DNA of 64,000 bases from positions 178,556 through 242,555 of the forward strand of contig NZ_JAGIPH010000007.1 of the NCBI RefSeq assembly GCF_017877135.1. The letters are read 5' to 3'. Origin of the DNA: Neorhizobium galegae (GTDB lineage Bacteria; Pseudomonadota; Alphaproteobacteria; Rhizobiales; Rhizobiaceae). Below, in pieces: positions 25,732 through 34,848 of this stretch. Below the pieces are notes generated by a model. That model made no database searches. It worked only from the letters and a program-made list of their open reading frames with translations, and had not been told where the DNA came from. Made by a program: the position numbers and the translations under genes. Position 1 is the stretch's first letter. Each line of letters starts with the position of its first letter.

Positions 25732-26207
25732 GCGAAAATCTCCAGCAACAGGGCCTCGTAGCGGTGCTTGATCGTTGCGATCCACTGCTCTTCGTCAATG
25801 AGGTCGAGCACATGCAGAAGCACGGTGCGGTCGCGGCTGTCATATTCCAGCCAGGCTGAGCCGGGCGTACTGGTGAGGATAATGGCGAGAAGCGCCAACG
25901 CCGTCTTGTTTTCGATCTCCAGCGGCAAAAGCAGGAAGCCCGAGGTGTGCGGCCGGCGCTTGCCCTTCAGGATCAGCGTTGCAACGGCAAGGTTCGAGCG
26001 CAGGATATCGACGAAGACGACGGTGACAAGTTTCGGGATAAGCCACCATTTGCGCAGCTTCGGCTTATCCGGACGAAGCGAGGCAAGCGCCCAGGAGGCA
26101 AAGAGCGCGACGAGCGCCCCGAGCACCAGCTGTCCCCAGCTGAAGCCGTTGAGCATAAGCCACATCAGGAGGAGGCAGACGGCCAGGATCGGATAAGGCA
26201 GCATCAT
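25728..26207 (-). CDS. mrpE: Mrp-type cation/H+ antiporter subunit E
   Basis: About 159 residues from one of two adjacent ATG codons (26207 or 26204). Two N-terminal hydrophobic helices are followed by a cytoplasmic domain with the MrpE features DILRSNLAVA, ALLAIILTSTPGS and LHVLDLIDEEQW. The 26207 start makes ATGATG overlap the mrpD stop. MrpE is needed for assembly of the full antiporter in other bacteria. Confidence 0.92.
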   Translation of the reverse strand: MMLPYPILAVCLLLMWLMLNGFSWGQLVLGALVALFASWALASLRPDKPKLRKWWLIPKLVTVVFVDILRSNLAVATLILKGKRRPHTSGFLLLPLEIENKTALALLAIILTSTPGSAWLEYDSRDRTVLLHVLDLIDEEQWIATIKHRYEALLLEIFA

Positions 26208-27835
26208 TGGCCCTCCGCGCTTCTGGCCGCGCGTTCCTTCCAGCCCTCCACCGTTGCGGCGTTGTGCACCGCATCGATATAGACGGCCGGATTTGAAAGC
26301 GTCCGGATGGTCGTATCCATGTATTGCATGGCAGGCCCCGCCTGCACCGACAAGGCAAGCGTCAGCGACAGCAGAAACATCACCGGCACCAACTCGATCA
26401 CCAGCACCCGCGGCACCACGCCTTCCAGCGAGCTCCAGAAGGTGCGGATGCCGACACGGCTCATGGCGATCAGGGCCGCAACGCCCGACAGGATGACCAG
26501 CACGCAGAGCATCCACACCGCCGGCGTGGGCGGCACGCCAATGGCGCCGGTTCCCATCATGGCAGACAGCATGGCGAATTTGGCGATGAAGCCGGAGAGT
26601 GGCGGCAGGCCGGCAAGAAGAATGCCGCAGGCGGCAAAGCAGGTGCCCAGAATGGCCATCGTGCCGGGCATCGTCACGCCTTCGCCCTCGTCCAGCCGGT
26701 CTTCGTCACCATCACCATAGGCCTCCATGGTGACGGCCAGGACGTTTGCGCCGGCATCCTGTCCGCGCTCCACCAATTCGATCAGCATGAAGAAGGCGCT
26801 GATGGTGAAGGTGGAACTGACGAGATAGAGCAGCGCGCCCGACGAGATGGCGCCATCATTGATGCCAAGCACCATCAGCATCGTGCCTGACGAGACCAGC
26901 ACGGAATATCCGGCCATGCGGCCGAGCGCCTGCGAGGACAGCACGCCGATCGTGCCGAAGATGAGGGTCGCCGTGCCGCCCCAGAGCAGAACGGTCGCGC
27001 CGAAGCCGGCCGACGGGCCTTCGCCGAAGAGCAGCATGGTGAGCCGCAGAATGACATAGATGCCGAGCTTGCTCAGAATGGCGAACATGCCGGCGACCGG
27101 TGCTGAGGCGGCACTATAGGCCGTCGGCAGCCAGAAGCAGAGCGGCCACATGCCGGCCTTGATGAGGAAAGCCACGCCGAGTACGCCGGCGCCCGCCTCC
27201 ATCAGCATCAGCCGGTCCGGCTCGATCTGCGGAATGCGCGCAGCAAGATCGGCCATGTTGAGCGTGCCTGTCGTGCCGTAGATGAGACTGACACCGATGA
27301 GGAAGAACAAGGCCGCGACCAGGTTGACGGCGATGTAATGCATCCCCGCCTTGACGCGCAGCGGTCCTGAGCCATGCAGCAGCAGACCATAGGAGGCGGC
27401 CAGCATCACCTCGAAGAAGACGAAGAGATTGAACAGGTCACCGGTGAGGAAGGCACCGTTCAGCCCCATCAGCAAGAGCTGGAACATGCTGTGGAAATGG
27501 GCGCCGACCGAGTGCCAGCGGGCAAGCGAAAAGACCAGCGTCGCAAGGGCCAGAAGTGCCGCGAGGAGCAGCATCAGCGCCGAAAGGCCGTCAAGCACCA
27601 GCACGATCCCGAAGGGAGCCGCCCAGTTGCCCAGCAGATAGACGCCTTCGAAATCGTTGGGGCCGCTTTCGATGCGAAACAGGATGACGGCGATCATGCC
27701 GAGGATGATCGTCGAGGCCAGGCTGATCATCGCCTTCGTCACGCGCCGGCGCTCGTCGAAGAACAGCAGCAGAGCGGCGGCCATCATGGGCACCAGGATC
27801 GGCGCAATGATGAGATGGTGTTCCCAGCCGTTCAT
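26204..27835 (-). CDS. mrpD: Mrp-type cation/H+ antiporter subunit D
   Basis: The 543-residue protein has about 14 membrane helices and belongs with NuoM/NuoN-type proton-translocating subunits of complex I. The family-conserved regions are visible: FFEVMLAASYGLLLHG with the key Glu in helix 5, IKAGMWPLCFWLPTAYSAASAPVAG with the conserved Lys in helix 7, and SKLGIYVILRL. It should form one of the two proton/cation paths of the complex with MrpA. It overlaps mrpC and mrpE by four bases each. Confidence 0.94.
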   Translation of the reverse strand: MNGWEHHLIIAPILVPMMAAALLLFFDERRRVTKAMISLASTIILGMIAVILFRIESGPNDFEGVYLLGNWAAPFGIVLVLDGLSALMLLLAALLALATLVFSLARWHSVGAHFHSMFQLLLMGLNGAFLTGDLFNLFVFFEVMLAASYGLLLHGSGPLRVKAGMHYIAVNLVAALFFLIGVSLIYGTTGTLNMADLAARIPQIEPDRLMLMEAGAGVLGVAFLIKAGMWPLCFWLPTAYSAASAPVAGMFAILSKLGIYVILRLTMLLFGEGPSAGFGATVLLWGGTATLIFGTIGVLSSQALGRMAGYSVLVSSGTMLMVLGINDGAISSGALLYLVSSTFTISAFFMLIELVERGQDAGANVLAVTMEAYGDGDEDRLDEGEGVTMPGTMAILGTCFAACGILLAGLPPLSGFIAKFAMLSAMMGTGAIGVPPTPAVWMLCVLVILSGVAALIAMSRVGIRTFWSSLEGVVPRVLVIELVPVMFLLSLTLALSVQAGPAMQYMDTTIRTLSNPAVYIDAVHNAATVEGWKERAARSAEGQ

Positions 27836-28170
27836 TTACGCTCATTCCTCCCGTCGACATGGTCGTTGCCCGTCAGCCCCCGCGAGGCAAGCAGCACGAC
27901 GAGAAACAGCGCCGTCGTGGCAAAGCCGATGACGATGGCCGTCAGCACCAGCGCCTGCGGCACCGGATCGGAGAGCGTCGACGACACCACCCCATCGCCC
28001 AGGATGGGTGGAAGATTGCTCTTCACCCCGCCGACCCCGAAAATGAACAGGTTGACGGCATACGACAGAAGCGACAGGCCGACGATGACCTGATAGGTGC
28101 GCGGGCGAAGGATCAGCCAGACGCCGCAGCCGGTCATGACGCCGATGGCAATGGACAGCACGAGTTCCAT
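27832..28170 (-). CDS. mrpC: Mrp-type cation/H+ antiporter subunit C
   Basis: This 112-residue protein has three membrane helices and is related to NuoK. Typical stretches are YQVIVGLSLLSYAVNLFIFGVGG and DPVPQALVLTAIVIGFATTALFLV. The start overlaps the MrpAB stop by one base (TGATG), and the end overlaps mrpD by four. Length and order are as in rhizobial pha operons. Confidence 0.94.
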   Translation of the reverse strand: MELVLSIAIGVMTGCGVWLILRPRTYQVIVGLSLLSYAVNLFIFGVGGVKSNLPPILGDGVVSSTLSDPVPQALVLTAIVIGFATTALFLVVLLASRGLTGNDHVDGRNERK

Positions 28171-31154
28171 CAGCTTTCCTCCGTTTTGGCGGCATCATGG
28201 CTGCGCACGCGCCGGATGCGCACCGACTGGTGGGCAAGCGCCACCAGGATCAGCACCGTCGAGCCGACAACCAGCGAAAACACGCCGAGATCAAACAGAA
28301 GCGCGGTCGCCGCCGGCATCTTGCCGATGAGCGGCAGCTCGACATAGCGGAAGTGCGAAGTGAGGAACGGATAGCCGAGGAACCAGGCGCCAACGCCTGT
28401 CGCAAGCGCGGTCAAAAGGCCACCGCCCATCCAGCGCAGCGGCAGGATCCGCAGCCGGTCCTCCGCCCAGCGCGTGCCGCCGGCCAGATATTGCAAAAGG
28501 AAGGCAATCGACATCGTAAGGCCCGCCGAAAATCCGCCGCCCGGCATGTCGTGCCCGCGCATGAAGATATAGACGGCAAAGGTGATGATGACCGGAAACA
28601 GCCATTGCATGATGAGCGACGGCACGGCCAGATAATCACGCACGGTATCGCCGGGGGCACGGTCCGGCCGTTCCTCGTCGAACCGGTTCTGGATGCGCTG
28701 CTGCTCGGGCATGTCAAGACTGTCGGAGGCAGGGCGGAAACGGCGCAGCAGGGCAAAGACGGTCAGCGCCACCACACCGAGAACGGCGATTTCGCCCAGC
28801 GTATCGAAGCCGCGGAAGTCCACCAGAATGACGTTGACGACATTGCGTCCCCCACCCTGCTCATAGGCATTGTCGAGGAAATAGGTGGCGATCGTATCCG
28901 GCACCGGCATGGTCATGACGGCAAAGGCGACGAAGGACATGCCGACGCCGCAGGCAATCGCCAGCACCAGATCGCGGAAGCGCCGGAACCGGCCGCGCAG
29001 CGAGATGAAGGCGCCCATGTCCGGATTGCGCTTGGGCAGCCAGCGCAGGCCAAGAAGAATGAGAACGGTGGTGACGATTTCCACCAGAAGCTGGGTAATC
29101 GCCAGATCCGGCGCCGACAGCCACACGAAGGTGATGCAGACGATGAGACCGACGCCCCCCAGCATGACAAGGGCGGCGAGGCGATGATACTTGGCCATAT
29201 AGGCGGCCGCAAGCGACAGCGCCATGCCGATGGCCCACATTGCCGCAAAGGCCGGATCGATGCCGGAAAAGGTGAACATGCGGGCTTCGAAACCGGACAC
29301 GTAAAGCGGCAGAAGACCCGCCAGGAAACCGCAGGCGACAACCCAGCGCAGCTGTGGCTGCAGATTGCGCGTGCCCATCCGGCTTTCGGCAAGCCGCGCC
29401 CAGCGCCAGGAGACGGTCACCAGTACGCGCTCGAAAATGCGCTGGCCGCGTAGATTGCGCAGGAACGGCGGACCATCTTCGCAGCGGGCAAAATAGCCAC
29501 GCAGCAGGATGTAGAGCAGCGCGCCCCCCGCCAAAGCCAGGATGCTCATCAGCAGCGGCAGGTTGAAGCCATGCCAGATCGAAAGGCTGTATTCCGGCGT
29601 CCGGTTGCCCAGCACGCTTTCCACCGCCATCTGCAGGAAAGGCCCGATGGAATAGGCCGGCACGATGCCGACGACGAGGCAGACGATCACCAGGAATTCG
29701 ATGGGGAAGCGCATCCAGTGCGGCGGTTCATGCGGCGTAGCAATGGGAAGATCGGTAGGCTTCGGCCCGAAAAACACGGTGTGGATGAAGCGCAGCGAAT
29801 AGGTGACGCTGAAGGCGCCTGCAAGGGTGGCGATATAGGGAAGCGCCCGGTCGAGGATGGAATCCGCATGGGTTTCCACCGCTTCGGCAAAGAACATTTC
29901 CTTCGACAGGAAGCCGTTGAGGAGCGGCACGCCGGCCATCGAGGCACTGGCCACCATGGCAAGCGTGGCGGTAATCGGCAGGAAGCGGAAGAGCCCGCTC
30001 AGGCGCCGCATGTCGCGCGTGCCGGTCTCGTGGTCGATGATGCCGGCGGCCATGAACAGCGAGGCCTTGAACGTTGCATGGTTCAGCATGTGGAAGATGG
30101 CAGCGACGGTTGCAAGCGGACTGCCGAGGCTGAGCAGCGTGGTGATGAGACCGAGATGGCTGATCGTCGAATAGGCGAGCAGCCCCTTCAGATCCCGCTG
30201 GAACATGGCGAAATAGGCGCCGAGCAAAAGCGTCAGCGTGCCGGCAAGGCCCACCAGCCAGAACCATTCATAGGTGCCCGACAGCACCGGCCAGAGCCTG
30301 ACGAGCAGAAATACGCCGGCCTTCACCAGCGTTGCCGAATGCAGGAAGGCCGACACGGGCGTGGGTGCCGCCATGGCGTTCGGAAGCCAGAAGTGGAAGG
30401 GAAACTGCGCGCTCTTGGTCAGCGCCCCGAGCAGGATAAAGATCAGCGCCGGCAGGTAGAGCGCATGGTTGCGGATGACATCGCCGGAGGCCAGCACTTT
30501 GTCGAGATCATAGCTGCCGACGATGTTGCCGAGAAGCAGCATGCCGATCAACAGGCAGAAGCCGCCGATGCCGGTAATCGTCAGCGCCATGCGGGCGCCG
30601 TCACGGGCGGTGGAATTGTTGTGCCAGTAGCTGATCAGCAGGAAGGAGAAGATGCTGGTCAGTTCCCAGAACACCGAGATGAGGATGATGTTGCCGGAAA
30701 TGACGATGCCCAGCATGGCGCCCATGAAGGCAAGCAGGAAGGCAAAGAAGCGCGGGATCGGGTCGTCTTCCGACATGTAATAGCGGGCGTAGAGGACGAC
30801 GAGAAAGCCGATAGCGGTGATCAGCATGGCAAAAATCCATGCAAATCCATCGAGCCGAAGCGTGAAGTTGAGGCCGAACTGCGGCAGCCATTGCGCATCG
30901 AACCGCAGGACATTGCCGTTGGCGAGCGCCGGATAAAAGCTTGCGGTCAGAAGTGCGGCCAGGAGCGTCACGGCACCGGCCACGAAGACGGGAAGATCGC
31001 GCGACGTGGTGTTGAGGATCAAGCCTGTTGCCAAGCTGCCGAGAAACGGCAGAGCCAGAAGGACGACCAGGAGAAATGGCTCAAACGTTATCCCAATGCC
31101 CCAGATCCCTCTCTGTGCCGTTAAAGTCGGACTGCAAGGGGCAAAGCGCCCCAT
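28170..31154 (-). CDS. mrpA: fused Mrp-type cation/H+ antiporter subunits A and B
   Basis: The 994-residue product combines MrpA (NuoL-like, about 1-770) with MrpB (about 800-980). MrpA carries the helix-5 Glu region (VFWELTSIFSFLLISYWH), the helix-7 Lys region (KSAQFPFHFWLPNAMAAPTPVSAFLHSATLVKAG) and MNHATFKASLFMAAG. MrpB shows MRGHDMPGGGFSAGLTMSIAFLLQYLAGG. Fusion of A and B is the usual form in rhizobia (PhaAB). The complex exchanges cytoplasmic Na+ or K+ for protons, giving alkali and salt tolerance. The only in-frame ATG (31154) adds about 22 residues before the first helix, so a non-ATG start nearer the helix is possible. It is the first gene of the operon. Confidence 0.94.
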   Translation of the reverse strand: MGRFAPCSPTLTAQRGIWGIGITFEPFLLVVLLALPFLGSLATGLILNTTSRDLPVFVAGAVTLLAALLTASFYPALANGNVLRFDAQWLPQFGLNFTLRLDGFAWIFAMLITAIGFLVVLYARYYMSEDDPIPRFFAFLLAFMGAMLGIVISGNIILISVFWELTSIFSFLLISYWHNNSTARDGARMALTITGIGGFCLLIGMLLLGNIVGSYDLDKVLASGDVIRNHALYLPALIFILLGALTKSAQFPFHFWLPNAMAAPTPVSAFLHSATLVKAGVFLLVRLWPVLSGTYEWFWLVGLAGTLTLLLGAYFAMFQRDLKGLLAYSTISHLGLITTLLSLGSPLATVAAIFHMLNHATFKASLFMAAGIIDHETGTRDMRRLSGLFRFLPITATLAMVASASMAGVPLLNGFLSKEMFFAEAVETHADSILDRALPYIATLAGAFSVTYSLRFIHTVFFGPKPTDLPIATPHEPPHWMRFPIEFLVIVCLVVGIVPAYSIGPFLQMAVESVLGNRTPEYSLSIWHGFNLPLLMSILALAGGALLYILLRGYFARCEDGPPFLRNLRGQRIFERVLVTVSWRWARLAESRMGTRNLQPQLRWVVACGFLAGLLPLYVSGFEARMFTFSGIDPAFAAMWAIGMALSLAAAYMAKYHRLAALVMLGGVGLIVCITFVWLSAPDLAITQLLVEIVTTVLILLGLRWLPKRNPDMGAFISLRGRFRRFRDLVLAIACGVGMSFVAFAVMTMPVPDTIATYFLDNAYEQGGGRNVVNVILVDFRGFDTLGEIAVLGVVALTVFALLRRFRPASDSLDMPEQQRIQNRFDEERPDRAPGDTVRDYLAVPSLIMQWLFPVIITFAVYIFMRGHDMPGGGFSAGLTMSIAFLLQYLAGGTRWAEDRLRILPLRWMGGGLLTALATGVGAWFLGYPFLTSHFRYVELPLIGKMPAATALLFDLGVFSLVVGSTVLILVALAHQSVRIRRVRSHDAAKTEES

Positions 31155-31181
31155 CTAGCAATCGGCGCGGAAACGCCATAT

Positions 31182-31478
31182 ATGGTTGATATCGACCAAT
31201 ATGGGCAACGTGCTGCGATGGGTCAACCCAAGGCCATGATATTATTGAGCCCGTCTCTCTGTCGGGCGGCCCGCGGGCTGCTCGACTGGACGCAAGCCGA
31301 TCTTGCCGAGCGCTCCGGCGTGTCGCGCAGCACCATCCGCGATTACGAAGGCAACCGCCACGAGGCCCACCGCGCCACCGAAGCCCAGTTGCGCCTTGCC
31401 TTCGAAGAGGGCGGCATCACCTTCATCAAAGTCGATGGCGAAAAGATCGGCATCTGTTCCGGCAAGGCGGAGGAGTGA
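31182..31478 (+). CDS. small XRE-type helix-turn-helix regulator
   Basis: This short protein is at most 98 residues and perhaps about 80 if translation begins at ATG 31236. It contains one Cro/C1-type helix-turn-helix (CRAARGLLDWTQADLAERSGVSRSTIRDYEGNRH) and a short C-terminal strand pair (GGITFIKVDGEKIGI), a layout common in rhizobia. It diverges from the Mrp operon, whose start is only 27 bases from the longest reading, so it is well placed to control it. No effector domain is present. Confidence 0.8.
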   Translation: MVDIDQYGQRAAMGQPKAMILLSPSLCRAARGLLDWTQADLAERSGVSRSTIRDYEGNRHEAHRATEAQLRLAFEEGGITFIKVDGEKIGICSGKAEE

Positions 31479-31544
31479 CCACCGGCGCACGTAGCGCGCC
31501 GATGGTGTGTGTTCTTTGACGTAACCGGCCCAGCGGCGACGCAG

Positions 31545-34085
31545 TCAGGCTTTTGCCGTAACCGCCTCGCCTGCCGCAGCCCGGCGGCGGGTGCGCCAAT
31601 CGCCGAGGAACAGCAGAATGGGTGCGGCAATGAAGACCGACGAAGATGCGGCAATGAAGATGCCGAACACCATCGGAACGGCAAAGCTTTCCACCGCACT
31701 GCCGCCCCAGATTGCCATGGGTACCATGGCCAGGAAGGCCGTGGCGGACGTATAGAGGCTGCGCGCCAGCGTTTCGTTGATCGACAGGTTGATCAGGTCG
31801 CGAAACGGCATCGTCTTGTAGAGCCGCATGTTTTCGCGCATGCGGTCATAGACCACCACCTTGTCATTGACGGAATAGCCGACAAGTGTGAGCAGCGCCG
31901 CAATGGCCGTCAGGTTGAAGTCGAGCCCGGTCAGCGCAAAGAAACCGATGGTCTTCGTCACATCGAGAACGAGCGTGACAATCGCACCGACGGCAAACGG
32001 CCATTCGAAGCGCACCCAGATATAGATGAGCATGGCAAGGCTTGCGAGCACCACGGACGTGATGCCGGCGGTTGCAAGCTCTCCGCTCACCTTCGGCCCG
32101 ACGACTTCCGTCCGTTCGATCTTGGCGGTTGGGTCGATCGTGACGACTGCGCTGCGCAGCTTCTCGATGGCCTCGGTCTGGGCCGTCTCCGGTCCCGGCT
32201 GGCGCTCGAGCCTCACCAGAATGTGGTTGCGGTCTCCGAACTCCTGCAGCGCCACCTCGCCAAGCCCCAGACCCTCGATCCCGGAACGGAAGGCCGAAAG
32301 ATCCGCCGGCGCACCGGTCGAGACTTCCACCTGGATGCCGCCCTTGAAATCGACGCCGTAATTGAGGCCCGGCGTGATGAAGAGGACGATGGACGAGATG
32401 GAGAGGAAGGCGGAGATGCCGATGCCCACCATGCGCGCCTTCATGAAGTCGATCCTGGTGCCGTCGCGGATAAGCCCGAGCGGCACGAGCGGGCGGATGT
32501 TGACCGTCTTCAGCCTGGCGCGGGCGGCAATCGCAATCATGGCGACACGCACGACTGAGACGGCCGTGAACATCGAAATGGCAATGCCAAGCCCCATGGT
32601 GACGGCAAAGCCGCGCACCGGGCCCGAGCCGAACCAGAACAGCAGGACGGTGGCAATGAGTGCCGTGACATTGCTGTCGATGATCGTGGAATAGGCCTTG
32701 TTGAAGCCGAGATCGATGGCGGCAAACGCCCCCCTTCCCTTCCGGCTTTCCTCGCGGATGCGCTCATTGATCAGCACGTTGGCGTCGACCGCAAGGCCGA
32801 TGCCGAGCACGATGCCGGCAATGCCCGGCAGCGTCAGCGTTGCGCCGATGAGGCTGAGGCCGGCGAAGGTAAGGATGACGTTCAGCGTCAGGGCAACGAC
32901 TGCAAGGATGCCCCAGCCGCCATAGAGGGCGAGGATAAAGCCGACGACCAGCGCAAAGCCGATGAGGCCGGAGGTAATGCCGCGCTCGATCGCATCGCCG
33001 CCGAGATCGGCGCCGACCGTGCGCTCCTCGATCACCGTCAGCTTGGCCGGCAGCGCGCCAGCGCGCAGAAGGGCAGCCAGCGTATTGGCATCCGAGACGG
33101 AAAACGCGCCGGAAATCTGGCCTGCGCCCCCGGTGATCGGCTCGCGGATGACCGGAGCGCTCAAGACCTTGCCGTCGAGCACGATGGCGAAGGGCCGTCC
33201 GACATTCTGGCGGGTGATATCGGCGAAACGGGCAGCACCCGTCTGGTCGAAGCGGAAGCTCACCACCGGCTGATTGTTGTTGGGATCGAAGGCGACGCGC
33301 GCATCCGTCAGCCTGTCGCCCGAAAGCAGCACCCGGTCCTCGACCGGATAGTTCTGGCCTTCCTCGTCGGAACGTACCGTCACCCCACGCTCGCCTTCAC
33401 GGCCGAGAAGGTGAAAGCTCATCTTGGCGGTAGAGCCGAGAAGCGCGCGCAGGTTGGAGGGATCCTGTTCGCCGGGCAGCTGCACCAGCACGCGGTCGGC
33501 GCCGACACGCTGGATGGCCGGCTCGGCGACCCCCACCTGGTCGACACGCTGGCGAATGATCTCAAGGCTTTGCTCGACGGCGCTGCTCATGCGGTGGGTG
33601 ATGCCGGCATCAGACGGCCGGATCGTCAGCGCGTCCGTACCCCGGTCGGCAATGGTGAGATCCGGGCTGGTCGTCAGCCCCGTGGTCACGGGGTTGGAAA
33701 GGCCCGCAAGTGCTGCGCGGGCCGCTTCGCGCTTCTGTGCATCGGCAAGCGTGACGGCGACGGCTGCTTTTTCCCGTTGCACGGACCGTATTTCGACGCC
33801 CGCTTCGCGCAGCGCCACGCGCGTCTCCTGCGTCAGGGTCTGCAGCCATTCGTCTTCGAGTGCGGGCCGGTCCACTTCCAGAACCAGATGCGAGCCGCCG
33901 CGCAGGTCAAGCCCGAGCGACACCTTCTGGTTCGGCAGAAAGGACGGCCAGCCGTCAAGGGTTTTGTCCGACAGGACATTCGGCAGGGCAACGAGCAGCC
34001 CGACCAGGATGATGACCAGATAGGTCACCACCTTCCATGTTGAGTTTCTCACAGGGTCTTTTCCAGCATAGGACGCGGCACGCAT
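31545..34085 (-). CDS. secDF: protein translocase subunit SecDF (fused)
   Basis: The 846-residue protein joins SecD (about 1-520) and SecF (about 545-840). SecD shows an N-terminal helix, LGLDLRGGSHLVLEVD, a large periplasmic domain and GIVLGIGLAVDANVLINERIREE. SecF shows TPGLNYGVDFKGGIQVEV and LLTLVGYSVNDKVVVYDRMRENMR. SecDF uses the proton gradient to pull secreted proteins across the membrane after SecYEG/SecA; the Asp in GLAVDAN and the SVNDKVVVYDR region fit that. The reading from ATG 34085 may be eleven residues too long, since GTG 34052 (VRNSTWKVV) is also plausible. The only yajC or sec neighbour candidate is a doubtful small ORF upstream. Confidence 0.94.
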   Translation of the reverse strand: MRAASYAGKDPVRNSTWKVVTYLVIILVGLLVALPNVLSDKTLDGWPSFLPNQKVSLGLDLRGGSHLVLEVDRPALEDEWLQTLTQETRVALREAGVEIRSVQREKAAVAVTLADAQKREAARAALAGLSNPVTTGLTTSPDLTIADRGTDALTIRPSDAGITHRMSSAVEQSLEIIRQRVDQVGVAEPAIQRVGADRVLVQLPGEQDPSNLRALLGSTAKMSFHLLGREGERGVTVRSDEEGQNYPVEDRVLLSGDRLTDARVAFDPNNNQPVVSFRFDQTGAARFADITRQNVGRPFAIVLDGKVLSAPVIREPITGGAGQISGAFSVSDANTLAALLRAGALPAKLTVIEERTVGADLGGDAIERGITSGLIGFALVVGFILALYGGWGILAVVALTLNVILTFAGLSLIGATLTLPGIAGIVLGIGLAVDANVLINERIREESRKGRGAFAAIDLGFNKAYSTIIDSNVTALIATVLLFWFGSGPVRGFAVTMGLGIAISMFTAVSVVRVAMIAIAARARLKTVNIRPLVPLGLIRDGTRIDFMKARMVGIGISAFLSISSIVLFITPGLNYGVDFKGGIQVEVSTGAPADLSAFRSGIEGLGLGEVALQEFGDRNHILVRLERQPGPETAQTEAIEKLRSAVVTIDPTAKIERTEVVGPKVSGELATAGITSVVLASLAMLIYIWVRFEWPFAVGAIVTLVLDVTKTIGFFALTGLDFNLTAIAALLTLVGYSVNDKVVVYDRMRENMRLYKTMPFRDLINLSINETLARSLYTSATAFLAMVPMAIWGGSAVESFAVPMVFGIFIAASSSVFIAAPILLFLGDWRTRRRAAAGEAVTAKA

Positions 34086-34154
34086 AAGGCCTGGCCGTCG
34101 TGCGTGCGCGCCGTGGTGATCGTGATGACGAAGGAAAACCTTCGAGCGATGGGA

Positions 34155-34538
34155 TCAGGTGGCAACGCTCGGCGGCGCGCGCGGCTGGTAGGGAGAAAGG
34201 GCGGCTGCAAGGACCGGGCGCTTTTGCCCGTCGGGTCCGATCGCCGGGTCTGCACAGCGACGAAGGCTAAACGCACCGCCGGGCAGGATTGCATCGGGCA
34301 GATCACAGGCCCGGGCCTTGCCGTAAAGGCGCAGATCCGCCGAAAGGACGACGCGGACGGGATCGCGTTTTCCGAAAAACGCCGTCTGCGACGGCACCGG
34401 CGCCGAAGATGCGCCAAGGAGAGAGGCGCTGTCGTCTCCGGCTGCGGGTGTCGACAGAACGAGAAGCACCGCCAGCAGAAAACTCTGGACGGCGGCAACC
34501 GCAATCGCGATTCCCTGCCCGTTTAGCCGTGCCTGCAA
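34155..34538 (-). CDS. doubtful small exported protein upstream of secDF
   Basis: An open frame of up to 127 residues with a TTG start. It has a hydrophobic segment (IAIAVAAVQSFLLAVLLVLSTPAAG, about residues 9-34) resembling a signal peptide, and a mature part with two Cys (ACDLPD and RRCADP). I do not recognise it. It lies 69 bases upstream of secDF on the same strand. No convincing ribosome site was found, and it could be chance coding in GC-rich DNA. Confidence 0.35.
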   Translation of the reverse strand: MQARLNGQGIAIAVAAVQSFLLAVLLVLSTPAAGDDSASLLGASSAPVPSQTAFFGKRDPVRVVLSADLRLYGKARACDLPDAILPGGAFSLRRCADPAIGPDGQKRPVLAAALSPYQPRAPPSVAT

Positions 34539-34713
34539 TGTCGAAAGCGGTGTGCGGATGACCTGCCCCTTGAATGTTCGTCTATGTCATCTTTCGCATA
34601 GGCGCGCCGGCAACTCTACCCCATGGCGCAGCAAATCCGCCACTCATACCAAGTCTCGATGGCGTGAAAGATGCAGCTTTGGCCGCCATTCCCGGCAAGC
34701 CACCGTCAGTCAA

Positions 34714-34757
34714 CGTCATGAAACAGCGGTCAAAACTTCACGTAACCGTCACGGAAC
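34714..34757 (+). promoter_or_regulatory. Pho-box-like array upstream of ugpB
   Basis: Four consecutive 11-base units run from 34714 to 34757: CGTCATGAAAC, AGCGGTCAAAA, CTTCACGTAAC and CGTCACGGAAC. Units one, three and four share the pattern C-K-T-C-A-Y-G-N-A-A-C, close to the PhoB half-site CTGTCAT plus an AT-rich tail repeated every 11 bases. The array ends 91 bases before the ugpB start. ugp operons are Pho-regulated in E. coli and Sinorhizobium, which supports the reading. Confidence 0.65.
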
Positions 34758-34848
34758 GTTGCTCGATCCATCACAAATGCCCGTTAAACCGCCCCTCGAT
34801 TTCCGGGGGGACTGACGCCGGAAACTTTTCTGAAACGAGGGACTCGCG

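Noticed and set aside
28197..31124. Two long plus-strand frames (418 and 517 codons) opposite mrpAB
   Set aside because: The products are dominated by His, Gln, Arg, Glu and Asp, the mirror of a hydrophobic membrane protein on the other strand.
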